From Myxococcota bacterium (lineage in GTDB: Bacteria > Myxococcota_A > Bradymonadia > UBA7976 > UBA1532): a stretch of 64,000 nt of DNA. Both the position numbers and the translations under genes were made by a program. The notes beneath the pieces were generated by a model. That model was not told where the DNA came from, made no database searches, and saw only the letters and a program-made list of their open reading frames with translations. Below are positions 21,434 to 34,515 of the stretch, piece after piece. How positions within the stretch are numbered: the stretch's first letter is position 1; every line of letters starts with the position of its first letter. Where the stretch lies: positions 23,124-87,123 of the forward strand of contig CAUJDF010000090.1 in NCBI GenBank assembly GCA_963169045.1, read 5' to 3'.

Positions 21434-23656
21434 ATGTCCGATTGGAAGCGGATGCTCCTCGCCCTCGCGGTCAGCGCGCTCACGCTCGCGGGCTGCGACG
21501 ACGGCGGTGGGGACGACGACGGCGGGGGCGGCGCTGGCGGTCAGGGCGGTCAGGGCGGTCAGGGCGGCGAAGGCGGCGCTGGCGGTCAGGGCGGCGAAGG
21601 CGGCGCCGGTGGTCAGGGTGGCCAGGGCGGCGAAGGCGGCGCCGGTGGTCAGGGTGGCCAGGGCGGCGAAGGCGGCGCCGGTGGCGAAGGCGGCGCCGGT
21701 GGCGAAGGCGGCGCCGGTGGCGAAGGCGGCGCCGGCGGTGCCGGTGGCGAAGGCGGCGCCGGCGGTGCCGGTGGCGAAGGCGGCGCCGGTGGTGCCGGTG
21801 GCGAAGGCGGCGCCGGTGGTGCCGGTGGCGAAGGCGGCGCCGGTGGTGCCGGTGGCGAAGGCGGCGCCGGTGGTGCTGGCGGTGCTGGTGGCGCCGGTGG
21901 TGCGGGTGGCGCCGGCGGCCAGGGCGGCGCGGGCGGCGGCATGGGCACGGCGAGCTGCGCCGCGCCGGTCGACTTCAACGCCGCGGCCCAGGCCGACGCG
22001 AGCGGCAACCTCGTCGTCGAGGGCAGCACGCCCGAGGTCGGCGAGCATACCGCGAGCTGCGGCGGCTCCGCCGGCGGCCCCGAGGTCGTCTACCGCTTCA
22101 CGGCGCCGAGCGCGGGCCAGTGGGTCTTCTCGACGGTCGCCCCGGGCCTCGAAGGCGTCTTCGACACGGTGCTCCACGCCCGTTCCGCCTGCGACGACGC
22201 CGGCAGCGAGCTCGCGTGCAGCGACGACTCGCAGGGCACGACGCAGAGCACGATCAGCCTCGAGCTCGCCCAGGACGAGGCGATCTTCCTGTTCGCCGAT
22301 GCGTACGGCATGAACCCGGGCGGCAACCTCCGCCTCACGGCGTTCCAGGCGGTGGCGCCGGCGATCGTCTCCGTCGAGAGCTTCTACAACCCGGAGTCCC
22401 GCGGCCTCGCCGTCCGCGTCGCCGGCACGGACGCGAACGGCGACGTCGTGCAGATCGGCGTCGACGTGCTCGACGCCGAGGGCAACTCGCTCCTCGAGGA
22501 CGGCGCGCTCGACTTCGACTTCTTCGAGCTCGAGCACGCCGACGGTGATTTCACGGGCAGCTTCATCGGCGTGCTCCCCGAGGAGCTCGGGGAGCCGGCG
22601 GCGGTGCGCGTGACCGTGCTCGACGCGGCGGGCCTGCGCAGCGAGCCGGCCGACGACGACGTCGCCGCGACGCCCCCGCTCGCCGTGGGCGACGCCTGCG
22701 ACCCGGTCGAGGGCTTCGGCGACTGCCCCGACGGCAGCGCCTGCGTCGCCGCCGACGAAGGCATGGGGGCCGGCGCCTGCACCGAGGTCTCCCCGCCCGC
22801 CATCGAGTCGGCGGAGGCCTTCTACAACGAGGCCACCTTCGCGCTCGCCGTTCGCGTCGCCGGCACCGACGGCGACAACGACGCGATCGGTTTCGGCCTC
22901 GAACCGCTCGACGAGGAGGGCAACTCGCTCCTCGAAGGCGGCGCGCTCGACTTCGACTTCGACGAAGTCACGCAGGCCGACGGCAACTTCGAGGCGTCGC
23001 TGATCGTGCTCGGCGACGAGGAGCTGCCCACGCCCGCCGCGGTGCGCGTGACGGTTTACGACTCGGTCGGCCTGCGCAGCGATCCGGTCCTGCTCGAGCT
23101 CGGCCCCCCGCCGGCGCTCGACCTCGGCGACGGCTGTGACGAGGTCGAGGGCTTCGGCATCTGCCCCGCGGGCGCGCTCTGCCTCGACGACGATCCCGAG
23201 GACGAGGCCGGCCCGGTCTGCGCCGAGGCCGTCGCCGAGTGCCCGGCCGACTGGACGGTCACGAACCTGAACGACCACGCGGTTGACGCCGGCTGGTCGG
23301 TGGCCGGCGACCTCTCCCTCGCCGAGGAGCACGGCGCCTTCGGCACCTGCGGGTTCTTCGGCCTCGGCACCGGCGCGAACGACGTGTACGCCTTCACCGC
23401 GCCCGCGGCGGGTCTGTACGGCTTCGAGAACGCCAGCGAGGATGCACGCGACCTGACGATGTGGGCGCGCTCGCTCTGCGGCGTCGACGTCCCCGCGGCC
23501 GAGGTGGCCTGCAACGACGACAACCCGAACGAGGACACGTTCTTCAGCTACTTCGAGATCGCGCTCGAGGCGAACGAGACGGTCTACGTGTTCGTCGACA
23601 CGTACGGCGAGGAAGACCGCGGTCCCTACACGCTGAACGTCCAGCTGCTCGAGTGA
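21434..23656 (+). CDS. Gly-rich lipoprotein with PPC-like beta-sandwich domains
   Basis: A 740-residue surface or periplasmic lipoprotein. The signal peptide MSDWKRMLLALAVSALTLAGC ends in a lipobox. About 140 residues of GGAGGEGG/GGQGG repeats follow. The folded part starts near residue 175 with a PPC-like domain (VVYRFTAPSAGQWVFST, LACSDD). Two related segments with FYN(P/E)xxxxLAVRVAGTD and LLE(D/G)GALDFDF cores follow, each ending in a Cys-containing EGFG(D/I)CP piece, then another PPC-like domain near the C-terminus (NDVYAFTAPAAGLYGFENAS). GGGGAGAGAGG precedes the ATG. Function unknown; it resembles other Myxococcota surface proteins, including the one at 47307-49772. Confidence 0.85.
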   Translation: MSDWKRMLLALAVSALTLAGCDDGGGDDDGGGGAGGQGGQGGQGGEGGAGGQGGEGGAGGQGGQGGEGGAGGQGGQGGEGGAGGEGGAGGEGGAGGEGGAGGAGGEGGAGGAGGEGGAGGAGGEGGAGGAGGEGGAGGAGGEGGAGGAGGAGGAGGAGGAGGQGGAGGGMGTASCAAPVDFNAAAQADASGNLVVEGSTPEVGEHTASCGGSAGGPEVVYRFTAPSAGQWVFSTVAPGLEGVFDTVLHARSACDDAGSELACSDDSQGTTQSTISLELAQDEAIFLFADAYGMNPGGNLRLTAFQAVAPAIVSVESFYNPESRGLAVRVAGTDANGDVVQIGVDVLDAEGNSLLEDGALDFDFFELEHADGDFTGSFIGVLPEELGEPAAVRVTVLDAAGLRSEPADDDVAATPPLAVGDACDPVEGFGDCPDGSACVAADEGMGAGACTEVSPPAIESAEAFYNEATFALAVRVAGTDGDNDAIGFGLEPLDEEGNSLLEGGALDFDFDEVTQADGNFEASLIVLGDEELPTPAAVRVTVYDSVGLRSDPVLLELGPPPALDLGDGCDEVEGFGICPAGALCLDDDPEDEAGPVCAEAVAECPADWTVTNLNDHAVDAGWSVAGDLSLAEEHGAFGTCGFFGLGTGANDVYAFTAPAAGLYGFENASEDARDLTMWARSLCGVDVPAAEVACNDDNPNEDTFFSYFEIALEANETVYVFVDTYGEEDRGPYTLNVQLLE
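21521..21940 (+). repeat. ggcggcgccggtggc-type triplet-in-frame repeat
   Basis: About 420 bp of imperfect tandem units of 9-15 nt (ggtcagggcggc, gaaggcggcgccggtggt) encoding Gly, Ala, Glu and Gln only. It lies inside the lipoprotein gene directly after the lipobox. The repeat is likely to vary in length by slippage. Confidence 0.9.
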
Positions 23657-23662
23657 GCCTCC

Positions 23663-23684
23663 GGGGGCGGCGCCCGCCGCCCCC
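23663..23684. terminator. GC hairpin between convergent genes
   Basis: A perfect 9-bp stem (GGGGGCGGC / GCCGCCCCC) with a 4-nt loop. It lies in the 31-bp gap between the convergent lipoprotein gene and the DUF255 gene. There is no T-tract. Position and strength suggest a bidirectional terminator. Confidence 0.5.
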
Positions 23685-23687
23685 GCC

Positions 23688-25814
23688 TCATCCCCCCAGC
23701 AAGCGCGCCAGGGCCGCCGGATCCTCGGTGGGCAGATCGCAGCGCGTCCCCACACACACGAAGGCCGTCGCCGCGCCGCCGCGCGCCCCGCGGTCCGCGA
23801 AGGCCGGCGCGAGCCGCGCCAGGCGTCCGTCCGCCGGGCCGGCGAGCAGCACCGCGAACGGCAGGTAGCGCCCGCGCACGACGTCGAGGAGCGGCCGGGC
23901 CGCCGCGGCGTCGTCGCCCGGCGTCACGAGCACCACCTGCCGCACCTCGGCGTGCAGCCACTGCAACGCACACAGCAGCTTGGGCACCGCGTGGGGCGCC
24001 CGCCGCAGCAGCGGGTCGAGCGCGCGCAGCGTGTCCTCGGCGCGCCGGCGGTGGCCGATGCCGTCGGTGATCTCGGCGAGCCGGAGCAGCGTGAGCGCGG
24101 CGAGCGCGTTGCCGCTCGGCTCGGCGCCGTCGTAGTCGGGCTTCTCGCGGAAGGCCAGCGCCTCGGCGTCGTCGGCGGTGCGGAAGTAGCCGCCGGCCTC
24201 CGCGTCGGCGAAGCGCGCGTCGACGGTGTGCTGCAGGTCGATGGCCGCGTCGAGCCAGCGCGCGTCGCCCGTGGCCTCGAGCAGGTCGAGCAGGGCCGCG
24301 GCGAGGCCGGTGTAGTCCTCGAGCACGCCCGGGTGGCGCGGCAGCCCGCGGCGCCAGGCCCGGTAGAGGCGCCCGTCCCGGGACATCTCGCGCAGCACGA
24401 AGTCCGCGGCCTTCGCCGCCCGCGCCGCGTATCCCGGTCGGTCGAGGACGAGCGCGGCCCGCGCGAACGCCGAGATCGCCAGCGCGTTCCACGACACGAG
24501 CACCTTGTCGTCGAGCCCGGGGTGCTCGCGCCGCTCGCGCGCCACGTGCAGCACCGGCCGGAGCCCGGCCCAGCGCCCCCGCTCGGCGTCGCTCATCGGC
24601 CGCTCGAGGAACAGCACGTTGCGCCCCTCGAAGTTGCCGCGCTCGGTGACGCCGAAGACGTCCTTCACCCAGGCGGCGTCGTCGGCGCCGAGGGCGGCGT
24701 CGATCTCCGCCGGCGTCCAGACGAAGAAGCGGCCCTCCTCGCCCTCGCTGTCGGCGTCGGTGGCCGAGTAGAAGCCGCCGTCCGGGTGGCTCATCTCGCG
24801 GTCCATCCAGCCGAGGACGTCCTCGGCGACGCGCGCGTAGAAGGCCTCGCCCGTCGCCTGGAACGCCTCGAGGTAGGTCACCGCCAGCTGCCCGTTGTCG
24901 TAGAGCATCTTCTCGAAGTGGGGGACGAGCCAGTGCCGGTCCGTGCTGTAGCGCGCGAACCCGCCGCCCACGTGGTCGTACAGGCCGCCGCAGGCCATGC
25001 GTGTGAGCGTCGTCTCGACGATGCCGAGCAGCTCGTCGTCGCCGGTGCGCTTCCACTCGCGCAACAGAAAGTCGAGGACCGCCGGCCGCGGAAACTTGGG
25101 GGCGTTGCCGAACCCGCCCCACTCCGCGTCGAACTGCTGCCGGAAGACGCCGGCGGCCTGGCGCAGCGTCTCGACCCCGGCGACCTCCGTCCCGGGCACC
25201 AGCCGCGCCTGCTCCCGCACCGCCTGCATCGCGCGCGCGCCCTGGCTCGCGAAGCGCGGATCCCGCCAGCGATCGGCGACCACGCGCAGCAGCGTCAGGA
25301 ATCCGGGGTGCCCGCCGCGGTCGCCGTCACGCGCCGGGAAGTACGTGCCGCCGTAGAGCGGAGTGCCGTCCGGCCGCAGGAAGACGCTCATCGGCCACCC
25401 GCCGTGGCCGGTCGTCACCTGCACGAACTCCATGAAGACGGCGTCGACGTCGGGACGCTCCTCGCGGTCGACCTTGATCGGCACGAAGTGCGCGTTGAGG
25501 AAGCTTGCGATCTCCTCGTCCTCGAAGGACTCGCGCTCCATCACGTGGCACCAGTGGCAGGTGCTGTAGCCCACGCTGAGGAACACGGGCACGTCGCGCG
25601 TCCGCGCCTCGGCGAAGGCCTCGGCGCCCCACGGCCGCCAGTCCACCGGGTTGTGGGCGTGTTGCAACAGGTACGGGCTCGCCTCGAGCACGAGGCGGTT
25701 GACGTACTTCGGTTGGCCGTCCGCGTCGAAATGATGCGTGCGGGGCCGGTAGTCGGCGGGCATGCGCGCCAACGCCTCTCGCAAGTGTGCGTCGTTCATC
25801 GGAATTCGATGCAC
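23688..25814 (-). CDS. DUF255 thioredoxin-like / six-hairpin protein (YyaL/SPATA20 family)
   Basis: A 708-residue protein. The N-terminal thioredoxin-like domain has the family signatures [20 protein letters not shown], the CxxC-type site [15 protein letters not shown] and [16 protein letters not shown]. The larger C-terminal part is an alpha/alpha barrel like N-acylglucosamine epimerases ([40 protein letters not shown]). It matches the full length of the bacterial YyaL/human SPATA20 family, whose biochemical role is poorly known. I used the GTG start at 25814, which has AGGGG upstream; an ATG five codons later is also possible. No signal peptide. Confidence 0.9.
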   Translation of the reverse strand: MHRIPMNDAHLREALARMPADYRPRTHHFDADGQPKYVNRLVLEASPYLLQHAHNPVDWRPWGAEAFAEARTRDVPVFLSVGYSTCHWCHVMERESFEDEEIASFLNAHFVPIKVDREERPDVDAVFMEFVQVTTGHGGWPMSVFLRPDGTPLYGGTYFPARDGDRGGHPGFLTLLRVVADRWRDPRFASQGARAMQAVREQARLVPGTEVAGVETLRQAAGVFRQQFDAEWGGFGNAPKFPRPAVLDFLLREWKRTGDDELLGIVETTLTRMACGGLYDHVGGGFARYSTDRHWLVPHFEKMLYDNGQLAVTYLEAFQATGEAFYARVAEDVLGWMDREMSHPDGGFYSATDADSEGEEGRFFVWTPAEIDAALGADDAAWVKDVFGVTERGNFEGRNVLFLERPMSDAERGRWAGLRPVLHVARERREHPGLDDKVLVSWNALAISAFARAALVLDRPGYAARAAKAADFVLREMSRDGRLYRAWRRGLPRHPGVLEDYTGLAAALLDLLEATGDARWLDAAIDLQHTVDARFADAEAGGYFRTADDAEALAFREKPDYDGAEPSGNALAALTLLRLAEITDGIGHRRRAEDTLRALDPLLRRAPHAVPKLLCALQWLHAEVRQVVLVTPGDDAAAARPLLDVVRGRYLPFAVLLAGPADGRLARLAPAFADRGARGGAATAFVCVGTRCDLPTEDPAALARLLGG

Positions 25815-25910
25815 CGGGAGCCCCTGTGGACTCAGCCTCGAGTTTCGCCACCTTCGGCGGCGACTCGGTCGTTGTTCGGCCTCGTCGACGCCGAAATGGC
25901 GAAACTCGCG

Positions 25911-26738
25911 TCAGAGTTGCGCGCAGCGGCAGACGAGGTCGTCCTGCGTGTCGTCGCAGGGTTTTTCGCCGTCGTGGCGGCAGTCGTTGTTGCGGTCGCC
26001 CCAGGCGGCCAGGCAGCGGGTGCCCTGGGCGGCGCAGTACTGGTCGCAGGAGATCCGGCCGCCGCCGGCGACGATGTAGACCTCGCAGAAGGGCGTGCCG
26101 TCGACGTGCAGGCCCTGGCCGCACTGCAGTCCGGGGAAGAGGCCGCAGTCGCGGGCGCCCTCGCCGACGCTGCAGGTGCCGTCCTCGCGGCAGGCGCCGG
26201 GGCCGTTGCAGGCGGTGCCGGGGATGGCGTTGACGACGACCGGGGCGCCCGCGAGGCAGCCCTCGAGCCGCTGGCACGGACCGACGGCGCGCGCGAGCTC
26301 GACGCGCTCGCCCGGTCCGCAGCGCGCGGCGGGGTCGTCCACGCACAGGCCCATGTCCGCGCAGTTGCCGCCCTGGGCCGCGCCCGCGACGCGCCAGCAG
26401 ACGGTGTCGGTCTCCTCGGGGGCCTCCTCGAAGCGGTCGGCGCAGACGACGGCGGGGCACTCCACGTCGTCGTCGGCGGCGACGGGCTGCCGGTCGGCGC
26501 CGCAGAGGGTGCAGACGGCCAGCCGCTCGCCGGGATTGCAGCCGGCGAGCGGCGGCAGCGCGTCGCCCTGGACGGGCGGAGCGCCGTCTGCGTCCGCGCC
26601 CTTGGGACCCTCGACGCGGCCGACGAGCGCGCCGCCGTCCGCCGCCGCGTCGGCCGCGCCCGCGTCGTCGCTCCCGGGGAGCTCGACCCGGGCGCAGGCC
26701 GCGCAGAGGGTGACGTAGAGGGGCCAGGCCGCGCGCAT
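25911..26738 (-). CDS. Cys-rich secreted protein, unknown function
   Basis: A 275-residue protein with a short hydrophobic N-terminus (MRAAWPLYVTLCAACARVEL) that could be a lipoprotein signal, although the box is not canonical. An Asp/Ala linker (GSDDAGAADAAADGG) follows, then over 20 cysteines spaced as in secreted EGF- or TIL-like Cys-rich proteins (for example ACNGPGACREDGTCSVGEG). It ends with DDTQDDLVCRCAQL. No homologous function can be named. I chose the ATG at 26738; it is the first in-frame start followed by a hydrophobic stretch. It is divergent from the outer-membrane barrel gene, about 100 bp away. Confidence 0.65.
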   Translation of the reverse strand: MRAAWPLYVTLCAACARVELPGSDDAGAADAAADGGALVGRVEGPKGADADGAPPVQGDALPPLAGCNPGERLAVCTLCGADRQPVAADDDVECPAVVCADRFEEAPEETDTVCWRVAGAAQGGNCADMGLCVDDPAARCGPGERVELARAVGPCQRLEGCLAGAPVVVNAIPGTACNGPGACREDGTCSVGEGARDCGLFPGLQCGQGLHVDGTPFCEVYIVAGGGRISCDQYCAAQGTRCLAAWGDRNNDCRHDGEKPCDDTQDDLVCRCAQL

Positions 26739-26841
26739 CGCCGGCCAGTGTCTCGCGGGGGCTCGCCGCGCCGCAAGGTCCCGCTCCCGTCCGGCGCCGG
26801 GATGTGTTATCCACGGCAGATTCCTGAGAGGGGAGGTCCCG

Positions 26842-27621
26842 ATGCGTGCACCCCCAGTAGCGCTGGCCGCGGCGCTGTTCACCGCCGGCCCGGCCGCCGC
26901 GCAGTTCGCCGAGCCGGCGCCGACGCCCGCCGCGCCCGCGAAGCCGGAGCCGCTGTTCCAGGCGCCCGAGCCCGAGACGCAGTGGGAGCTCGGCGTCGGC
27001 TTCCTCGGCCAGGTGGGTGGCAGCTTCTCGAGCGATCTGAACACCAAGGACGAGATCACCGAGATCAACGGCCGGCCGGTGCAGATCCTCTATCCGGGCT
27101 TCGCCGGCGTCGGCGGCGGCGGCGGCCTCAGCCTGGCCGCCTCGTGGCGTGGCATCCTCGCCCTCGAGCTCGACGTCATCTACGCGCGCGACAACGGCAA
27201 GGGCGACATCGACGGCCAGGAGATCTCGCTGGCCCAGTGGGCGCTCCACCTGCCGGTGCTCTTCCGCCTGCAGCTGCCCGCCGGGATGGTGCGCCCGTTC
27301 CTGATGGTGGGCCCCGACTTCGTCATCCCCGGCGACGTCGAGGCGGAGAGCGACTTCGTCGCCCCCGTGATCACCGGCACCGCCGATCCCTACGTCGCGC
27401 TCGCGTTCGGCCTCGGCTTCGAGTTCCTGTTGCCGGTGGAGAACGCCGACCTGCGCATCCCGTTCACGCTGCGCGGCACCTACAATCCGGGCCTCGGCGA
27501 CACCATCGACGACCGCGCCGACATCGATTGCGTCGGCAATGCCTGCGCCGTCGCGATCAAGAGCGAGTGGCAGTGGCAGGCGGCGGTCACGCTCGGCCTC
27601 GCCTACTACTTCCACCTTTGA
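26842..27621 (+). CDS. predicted outer-membrane beta-barrel protein
   Basis: A 259-residue protein with a cleavable signal peptide (ALAAALFTAGPAAAQ) and a Pro/Ala-rich linker. About eight amphipathic strands follow (ELGVGFLGQVGG, LSLAASWRGILALELDVIYA, PYVALAFGLGFEFLLP). The C-terminus ends with alternating residues in LGLAYYFHL, as in the beta-signal recognised by the BAM complex. GAGGGGAGG precedes the ATG. Substrate or role unknown. It is followed by a hairpin terminator shared with the convergent fadB. Confidence 0.8.
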   Translation: MRAPPVALAAALFTAGPAAAQFAEPAPTPAAPAKPEPLFQAPEPETQWELGVGFLGQVGGSFSSDLNTKDEITEINGRPVQILYPGFAGVGGGGGLSLAASWRGILALELDVIYARDNGKGDIDGQEISLAQWALHLPVLFRLQLPAGMVRPFLMVGPDFVIPGDVEAESDFVAPVITGTADPYVALAFGLGFEFLLPVENADLRIPFTLRGTYNPGLGDTIDDRADIDCVGNACAVAIKSEWQWQAAVTLGLAYYFHL

Positions 27622-27637
27622 TCTGACCGCGACGGCG

Positions 27638-27669
27638 CGACGCGCCCGGGGCTGTCGCCCGGCGCGTCG
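27638..27669. terminator. GC hairpin between the barrel gene and fadB
   Basis: A perfect 9-bp outer stem (CGACGCGCC / GGCGCGTCG) with an inner GGGC/GCCC stem and a 4-nt loop. It lies between convergent stop codons at 27621 and 27673. There is no T-tract; it is probably used from both sides. Confidence 0.5.
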
Positions 27670-27672
27670 GGT

Positions 27673-29799
27673 TCACACCTGCTCGAAGAACGTCTCGCCG
27701 CGCGCGGCCATGTCTCGCAGCAGCTTCGGCGCCGCGAACCGGGCGCCTTCGGTCGTCGCGAAGGCGTCGGCCCACGCCACGACCTGCGCCGCGCCGCGCC
27801 GGTCGATCCACGCCAGCGGACCGCCGGTGTTCGGCGCGAAGCCGACGCCCATGATCGCGCCGATCTCGGCATCGCGCTTCTCGCGCAGGATGCCCTCGTC
27901 GAGGCAGCGGGCGGCCTCCAGGGCCTGCGCCAGCATGAGGCGCCGCTCGATGTAGGCGACGCCCGTCTCCGCCGGCGTGCCCTCGGCGAGCTCGCGCAGC
28001 CCCGTCCACAGCTTGCGCGGCTTCGTCTGGTAGTCGTAGAAGCCGGCGCCCGCCGCCTTCCCGGTGCGCCCCGCCTCGACCATCTTGCGCACGAGCCGCA
28101 CGCCGGGCGCGTCCAGCTTCTCGCCCTTGTAGTGCTCCATCATCTCGAAGCCGTGGGCCGCGAGGGACAGCGTCACCTCGTCGAACACCTTCAGCGGCGA
28201 GATGACCATGCCCGCCTTGCGCGCCGCCCACTCGACCAGCACCGGGTCGTGCCCCTGCGCCACGAGCTGCGCGGCCTCCATGATGTAGGCCGAGAACAGC
28301 CGCGTCGTGTAGAAGCCGTAGCCGTCGTTGACCACGATGGCGGTCTTCTTGATCGACCGCACGTAGGCCAGCGCCCGCGCCAGCGTCTTCTCGGACGTGG
28401 CCCTGCCGACGATCACCTCGACGAGCGGCATGGCCTCCACCGGCGAGAAGAAGTGCAGGCCGATGAAGTTCTCCTTGTGGGCGGAGGCTTCGGCGAGGTC
28501 GGTGATCGGCAGCGCCGAGGTGTTCGACGCCCACACGCCGTCGGCGGCCAGCAGGGGCTCGGTCTCCCGCGTCACCCGGTGCTTGAGCTCCTTGTTCTCG
28601 AACACGGCCTCGATGACCAGGTCGCAGCCCTGCAGGTCCTGCACGTCGAGCGTCGTCCGGATGCGCCCGAGCAGCGCCTCCTTCTCGGCGGGCGACAGGT
28701 GCTTCGCCTTCTCCGCCACCTGCTTCTTGCAGTGCTCCGCGGCGGCGTCGAGCGACGCCTGCTTCACGTCCTTGAGCACCACCTCGTAGCCGCGCTGGGC
28801 CGAGACGAACGCGATGCCCGCGCCCATCATGCCGGCGCCGAGGATGCCGATCTTGCGGATGCCCGCGTCGTCGGTCTGCGGCAGGCCCTTCTGCTTCTCG
28901 ACGGCCGTCCGGTGGTACCAGAACGTCCGGATCATGTCCTTGGCGTCGTCGCTGACGACGCGCTCGGCGAACAGCGCGCTCTCCACCTTGAGCGCCGTCT
29001 CGAAATCGACGAGCGAGCCGTCGTGGACCGCGCGGACCGCGACCTCGGGGGCCTTGTAGGCGCCGGCCGTCTTCTGAGCGAGCATCGCCGCGCCGGCCAT
29101 GAAGAGCTGGCGCGCCATGTCCGTGTTCGGCTGGACGCCGCCCGGCCACTGGAACCCGCCGACGTCCCACGGCTGTTTCGCCTTGGGATTCGCGGCGATC
29201 CAGGCGAGCGCCGCCTCGCGCAGCGCCTCGGGTGTCGCCGCGAGCGCGTCGACCAGCCCCGCCTTCTTCGCCTGCGCCGCCCGCAGGATCTTGCCCTGCG
29301 CGATCAGCTCGAGCGACGCCTGGATCCCGATCAGCCGCGGCAGGCGCTGCGTGCCGCCTGCGCCCGGGATCACGCCGAGCGAAACCTCGGGCAGGCCGAG
29401 CTGGACGCGCGGCTCGTCGAGCGCGATGCGGTGGTGGCACGCCAGCGCCAGCTCGTAGCCGCCGCCGAGCGCCGAGCCCGTCAGCGCCGCCACCACCGGC
29501 ACGCCGTACGTCTCGAGCTTGCGGTAGAGCAGGTTCATCTGCCCGACCATCTCCTCGAGCGCCTTCGCGTCCCGCTGCTTGTAGACGAAGTCCAGATCCG
29601 CCCCCACGCAGAAATCGGCGTGGGCGCTGGCGATGACGATGCCCTTGAGGCCCTGGAAGCCGAGGGCCGTCGCCAGCGCGTCCTGCAGGCCCGCGCCGAA
29701 GTCGGCGTTGACCTTGTTGGCGCGGCCCGGCATGGCCATGGTGATCGTGGCGACGCCCGTGGCGGCGTCGAGCTGTGCACTGAAGCCTTGCGCGTTCAT
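27673..29799 (-). CDS. fadB: fatty acid oxidation complex, enoyl-CoA hydratase / 3-hydroxyacyl-CoA dehydrogenase subunit
   Basis: A 708-residue multifunctional beta-oxidation enzyme. The N-terminal crotonase domain has the oxyanion-hole segments FCVGADLDFVY and GSALGGGYELALACHHRIA with downstream LGVIPGAGGTQRLPR. The 3-hydroxyacyl-CoA dehydrogenase domain has the NAD motif IGILGAGMMGAGIA near residue 333 and the FIGLHFFSPVEAMPLVE signature. Two C-terminal helical domains follow. It is close in size to E. coli FadB/FadJ. The ATG lies 2 nt after the fadA stop, so the order is fadA-fadB, with coupled translation and a likely alpha2-beta2 complex. Confidence 0.95.
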   Translation of the reverse strand: MNAQGFSAQLDAATGVATITMAMPGRANKVNADFGAGLQDALATALGFQGLKGIVIASAHADFCVGADLDFVYKQRDAKALEEMVGQMNLLYRKLETYGVPVVAALTGSALGGGYELALACHHRIALDEPRVQLGLPEVSLGVIPGAGGTQRLPRLIGIQASLELIAQGKILRAAQAKKAGLVDALAATPEALREAALAWIAANPKAKQPWDVGGFQWPGGVQPNTDMARQLFMAGAAMLAQKTAGAYKAPEVAVRAVHDGSLVDFETALKVESALFAERVVSDDAKDMIRTFWYHRTAVEKQKGLPQTDDAGIRKIGILGAGMMGAGIAFVSAQRGYEVVLKDVKQASLDAAAEHCKKQVAEKAKHLSPAEKEALLGRIRTTLDVQDLQGCDLVIEAVFENKELKHRVTRETEPLLAADGVWASNTSALPITDLAEASAHKENFIGLHFFSPVEAMPLVEVIVGRATSEKTLARALAYVRSIKKTAIVVNDGYGFYTTRLFSAYIMEAAQLVAQGHDPVLVEWAARKAGMVISPLKVFDEVTLSLAAHGFEMMEHYKGEKLDAPGVRLVRKMVEAGRTGKAAGAGFYDYQTKPRKLWTGLRELAEGTPAETGVAYIERRLMLAQALEAARCLDEGILREKRDAEIGAIMGVGFAPNTGGPLAWIDRRGAAQVVAWADAFATTEGARFAAPKLLRDMAARGETFFEQV

Positions 29800-29801
29800 G
29801 G

Positions 29802-31007
29802 TCACACCCGCTCGATGATGGTGGCGATCCCCATGCCGCCACCGATGCACAACGTCACCAGACCCGTGGCCAGATTGCGCGCCTCGAGCTCGTCGAGGAC
29901 CGTGCCCAGCAGCATGGCGCCCGTGGCGCCGAGCGGGTGGCCCAGCGCGATGGCGCCGCCGTTCACGTTGATGCGGTCGGGATCCACGTTCATCTGCTGC
30001 GCGAAGAACAACGGGACGACCGCGAAGGCCTCGTTGACCTCGAACAGGTCGATGTCGCTCGCCTTCATGCCCGCCTTGGCCAGCGCCTTCTGCGACGCGG
30101 GCACGGGCCCGGTGAGCATGATGACCGGCTCGGCGGAGATGCTCACCGCGGCGCGAATGCGCGCGCGCGGCTTCAGGCCCGCCTTCGCGCCGGCCTCGCG
30201 GGAGCCGACGAGGACCGCGGCGGCGCCGTCGACGATACCGCTCGAGTTCCCGGCGGTGTGGACGTGGCGGATGTTCTCGACCTGCGGGTAGCGCTGCTTC
30301 GTGAGCGCGTCGAGGCCGAACTGCGTGCCCATCGCCTCGAACGAGGCCTTGAGCGACCCGAGGCCCTCCTTCGTCGTGTCGGGGCGCGGCAGCTCGTCGC
30401 GCGCCAGCACCGTCACGCCCGCCACGTCCTTCACCGGCAGGATGCCGCGCTCGAACGCGCGCCGCTCGATGGCGTCGGCGGCCCGCTTCTGGCTGCGCAG
30501 CGCGAACGCGTCGACGTCGTCGCGCGTGAAGCCGTAGATCGTCGCGATGAGGTCGGCGGAGATGCCCTGCGGCACGATGCCGTAGTCGAACGCCATCTGC
30601 GGGTCGAACAGCGCGCCGCCGTCGGAGCCCATCGCCACGCGCGACATGCTCTCGACGCCGCCGCCGATCGTCAGGTCGGCGTAGCCGGCCGCCACCTTGG
30701 CCGCCGCGCCGTTGACCGCCTCGAGGCCGGAGCCGCAGAAGCGGTTGAGCGTGACGCCGGGCACATCCTCGTCGTAACCCGCGAGGATCACTGCGGTTCG
30801 GGCGATGCACGCGCCCTGCTCGCTCGTCTGGGTCACGCAGCCGATGGACACGTCCTCGACCGCCGACGTGTCCAGCTGGTTGCGCTGCGCCAGCCCGCGC
30901 AGCAGGCCAGCCAGCAGATCGACCGGCTTGATCGCGTGCAGGCTGCCATTGGCCTTGCCGCGCCCGCGGGGGGTGCGGACCGCGTCGTAGATGAACGCCT
31001 CTGACAC
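29802..31007 (-). CDS. fadA: acetyl-CoA C-acyltransferase (3-ketoacyl-CoA thiolase)
   Basis: A 401-residue thiolase that catalyses the last step of beta-oxidation. The nucleophilic Cys is in [13 protein letters not shown] (about residue 90). The second active-site region [15 protein letters not shown] and the C-terminal catalytic CIGGGMGIA are both present. AAGGAG precedes the GTG start at 31007. It lies directly upstream of fadB in the same transcript. The leader (31008-31226) contains a strong hairpin that probably separates it from ileS. Confidence 0.95.
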   Translation of the reverse strand: MSEAFIYDAVRTPRGRGKANGSLHAIKPVDLLAGLLRGLAQRNQLDTSAVEDVSIGCVTQTSEQGACIARTAVILAGYDEDVPGVTLNRFCGSGLEAVNGAAAKVAAGYADLTIGGGVESMSRVAMGSDGGALFDPQMAFDYGIVPQGISADLIATIYGFTRDDVDAFALRSQKRAADAIERRAFERGILPVKDVAGVTVLARDELPRPDTTKEGLGSLKASFEAMGTQFGLDALTKQRYPQVENIRHVHTAGNSSGIVDGAAAVLVGSREAGAKAGLKPRARIRAAVSISAEPVIMLTGPVPASQKALAKAGMKASDIDLFEVNEAFAVVPLFFAQQMNVDPDRINVNGGAIALGHPLGATGAMLLGTVLDELEARNLATGLVTLCIGGGMGIATIIERV

Positions 31008-31071
31008 GGCGAGCTCCTTTCGTCCGGAGACGCCGCATCATGCGCCGCGGCGCGTCGCGCCGTAAAGGGCG

Positions 31072-31099
31072 GTCCGCCGCGGAGATCCCCGCGGCGGAC
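31072..31099. terminator. perfect 11-bp hairpin between ileS and fadA
   Basis: An inverted repeat, GTCCGCCGCGG / CCGCGGCGGAC with a 6-nt loop, about 130 bp after the ileS stop and 65 bp before the fadA start. No T-tract. The remaining 31008-31226 sequence holds no convincing gene. It may be the ileS terminator or an attenuator in the fadA leader. Confidence 0.4.
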
Positions 31100-31226
31100 G
31101 ACGTCGGCGTCCCACGTGACGACGAAGTCGCCGGAGAGGGCGGGGCAGACGCCGCGGATGGCGTTCGGAGACCGCCGCTTCAGCGGCACCATCGCGCGCC
31201 ACATCGTCATGCCCCCTCCAGCGCGG

Positions 31227-34367
<3,141 letters not shown>

Positions 34368-34446
34368 CGCCCTGTCTCCTCAGCGAAGCGTTCGCTGCGA
34401 ACTACTCCAAAGGCGGCCGAAGTGCAATCGCGGCCCGGGCGCGGTG

Positions 34447-34476
34447 TTGACACTGCCCCGCGGACCTGCGTACACC
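34447..34476 (+). promoter_or_regulatory. sigma-70-like promoter for the MlaE-MCE operon
   Basis: A -35 TTGACA and a -10-like TACACC separated by 18 nt, 40 bp before the TTG start of the MlaE gene. The -35 is followed by CTG, as in the acpP promoter region. Confidence 0.5.
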
Positions 34477-34515
34477 GGGCGCGTCCCCCGTTCGGCGAAC
34501 GTCGCGAGAGGCTCA

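Noticed and set aside
21380..23755. 791-residue minus-strand open frame antisense to the Gly-rich lipoprotein
   Set aside because: The antisense product is a Thr/Gly/Ala mirror of the repeat tract. The plus strand has a lipobox, a Shine-Dalgarno and PPC-like domains.
31008..31226. Small minus-strand gene between ileS and fadA
   Set aside because: The frame continues into the fadA shadow frame, has no recognisable domain, and covers a perfect hairpin.
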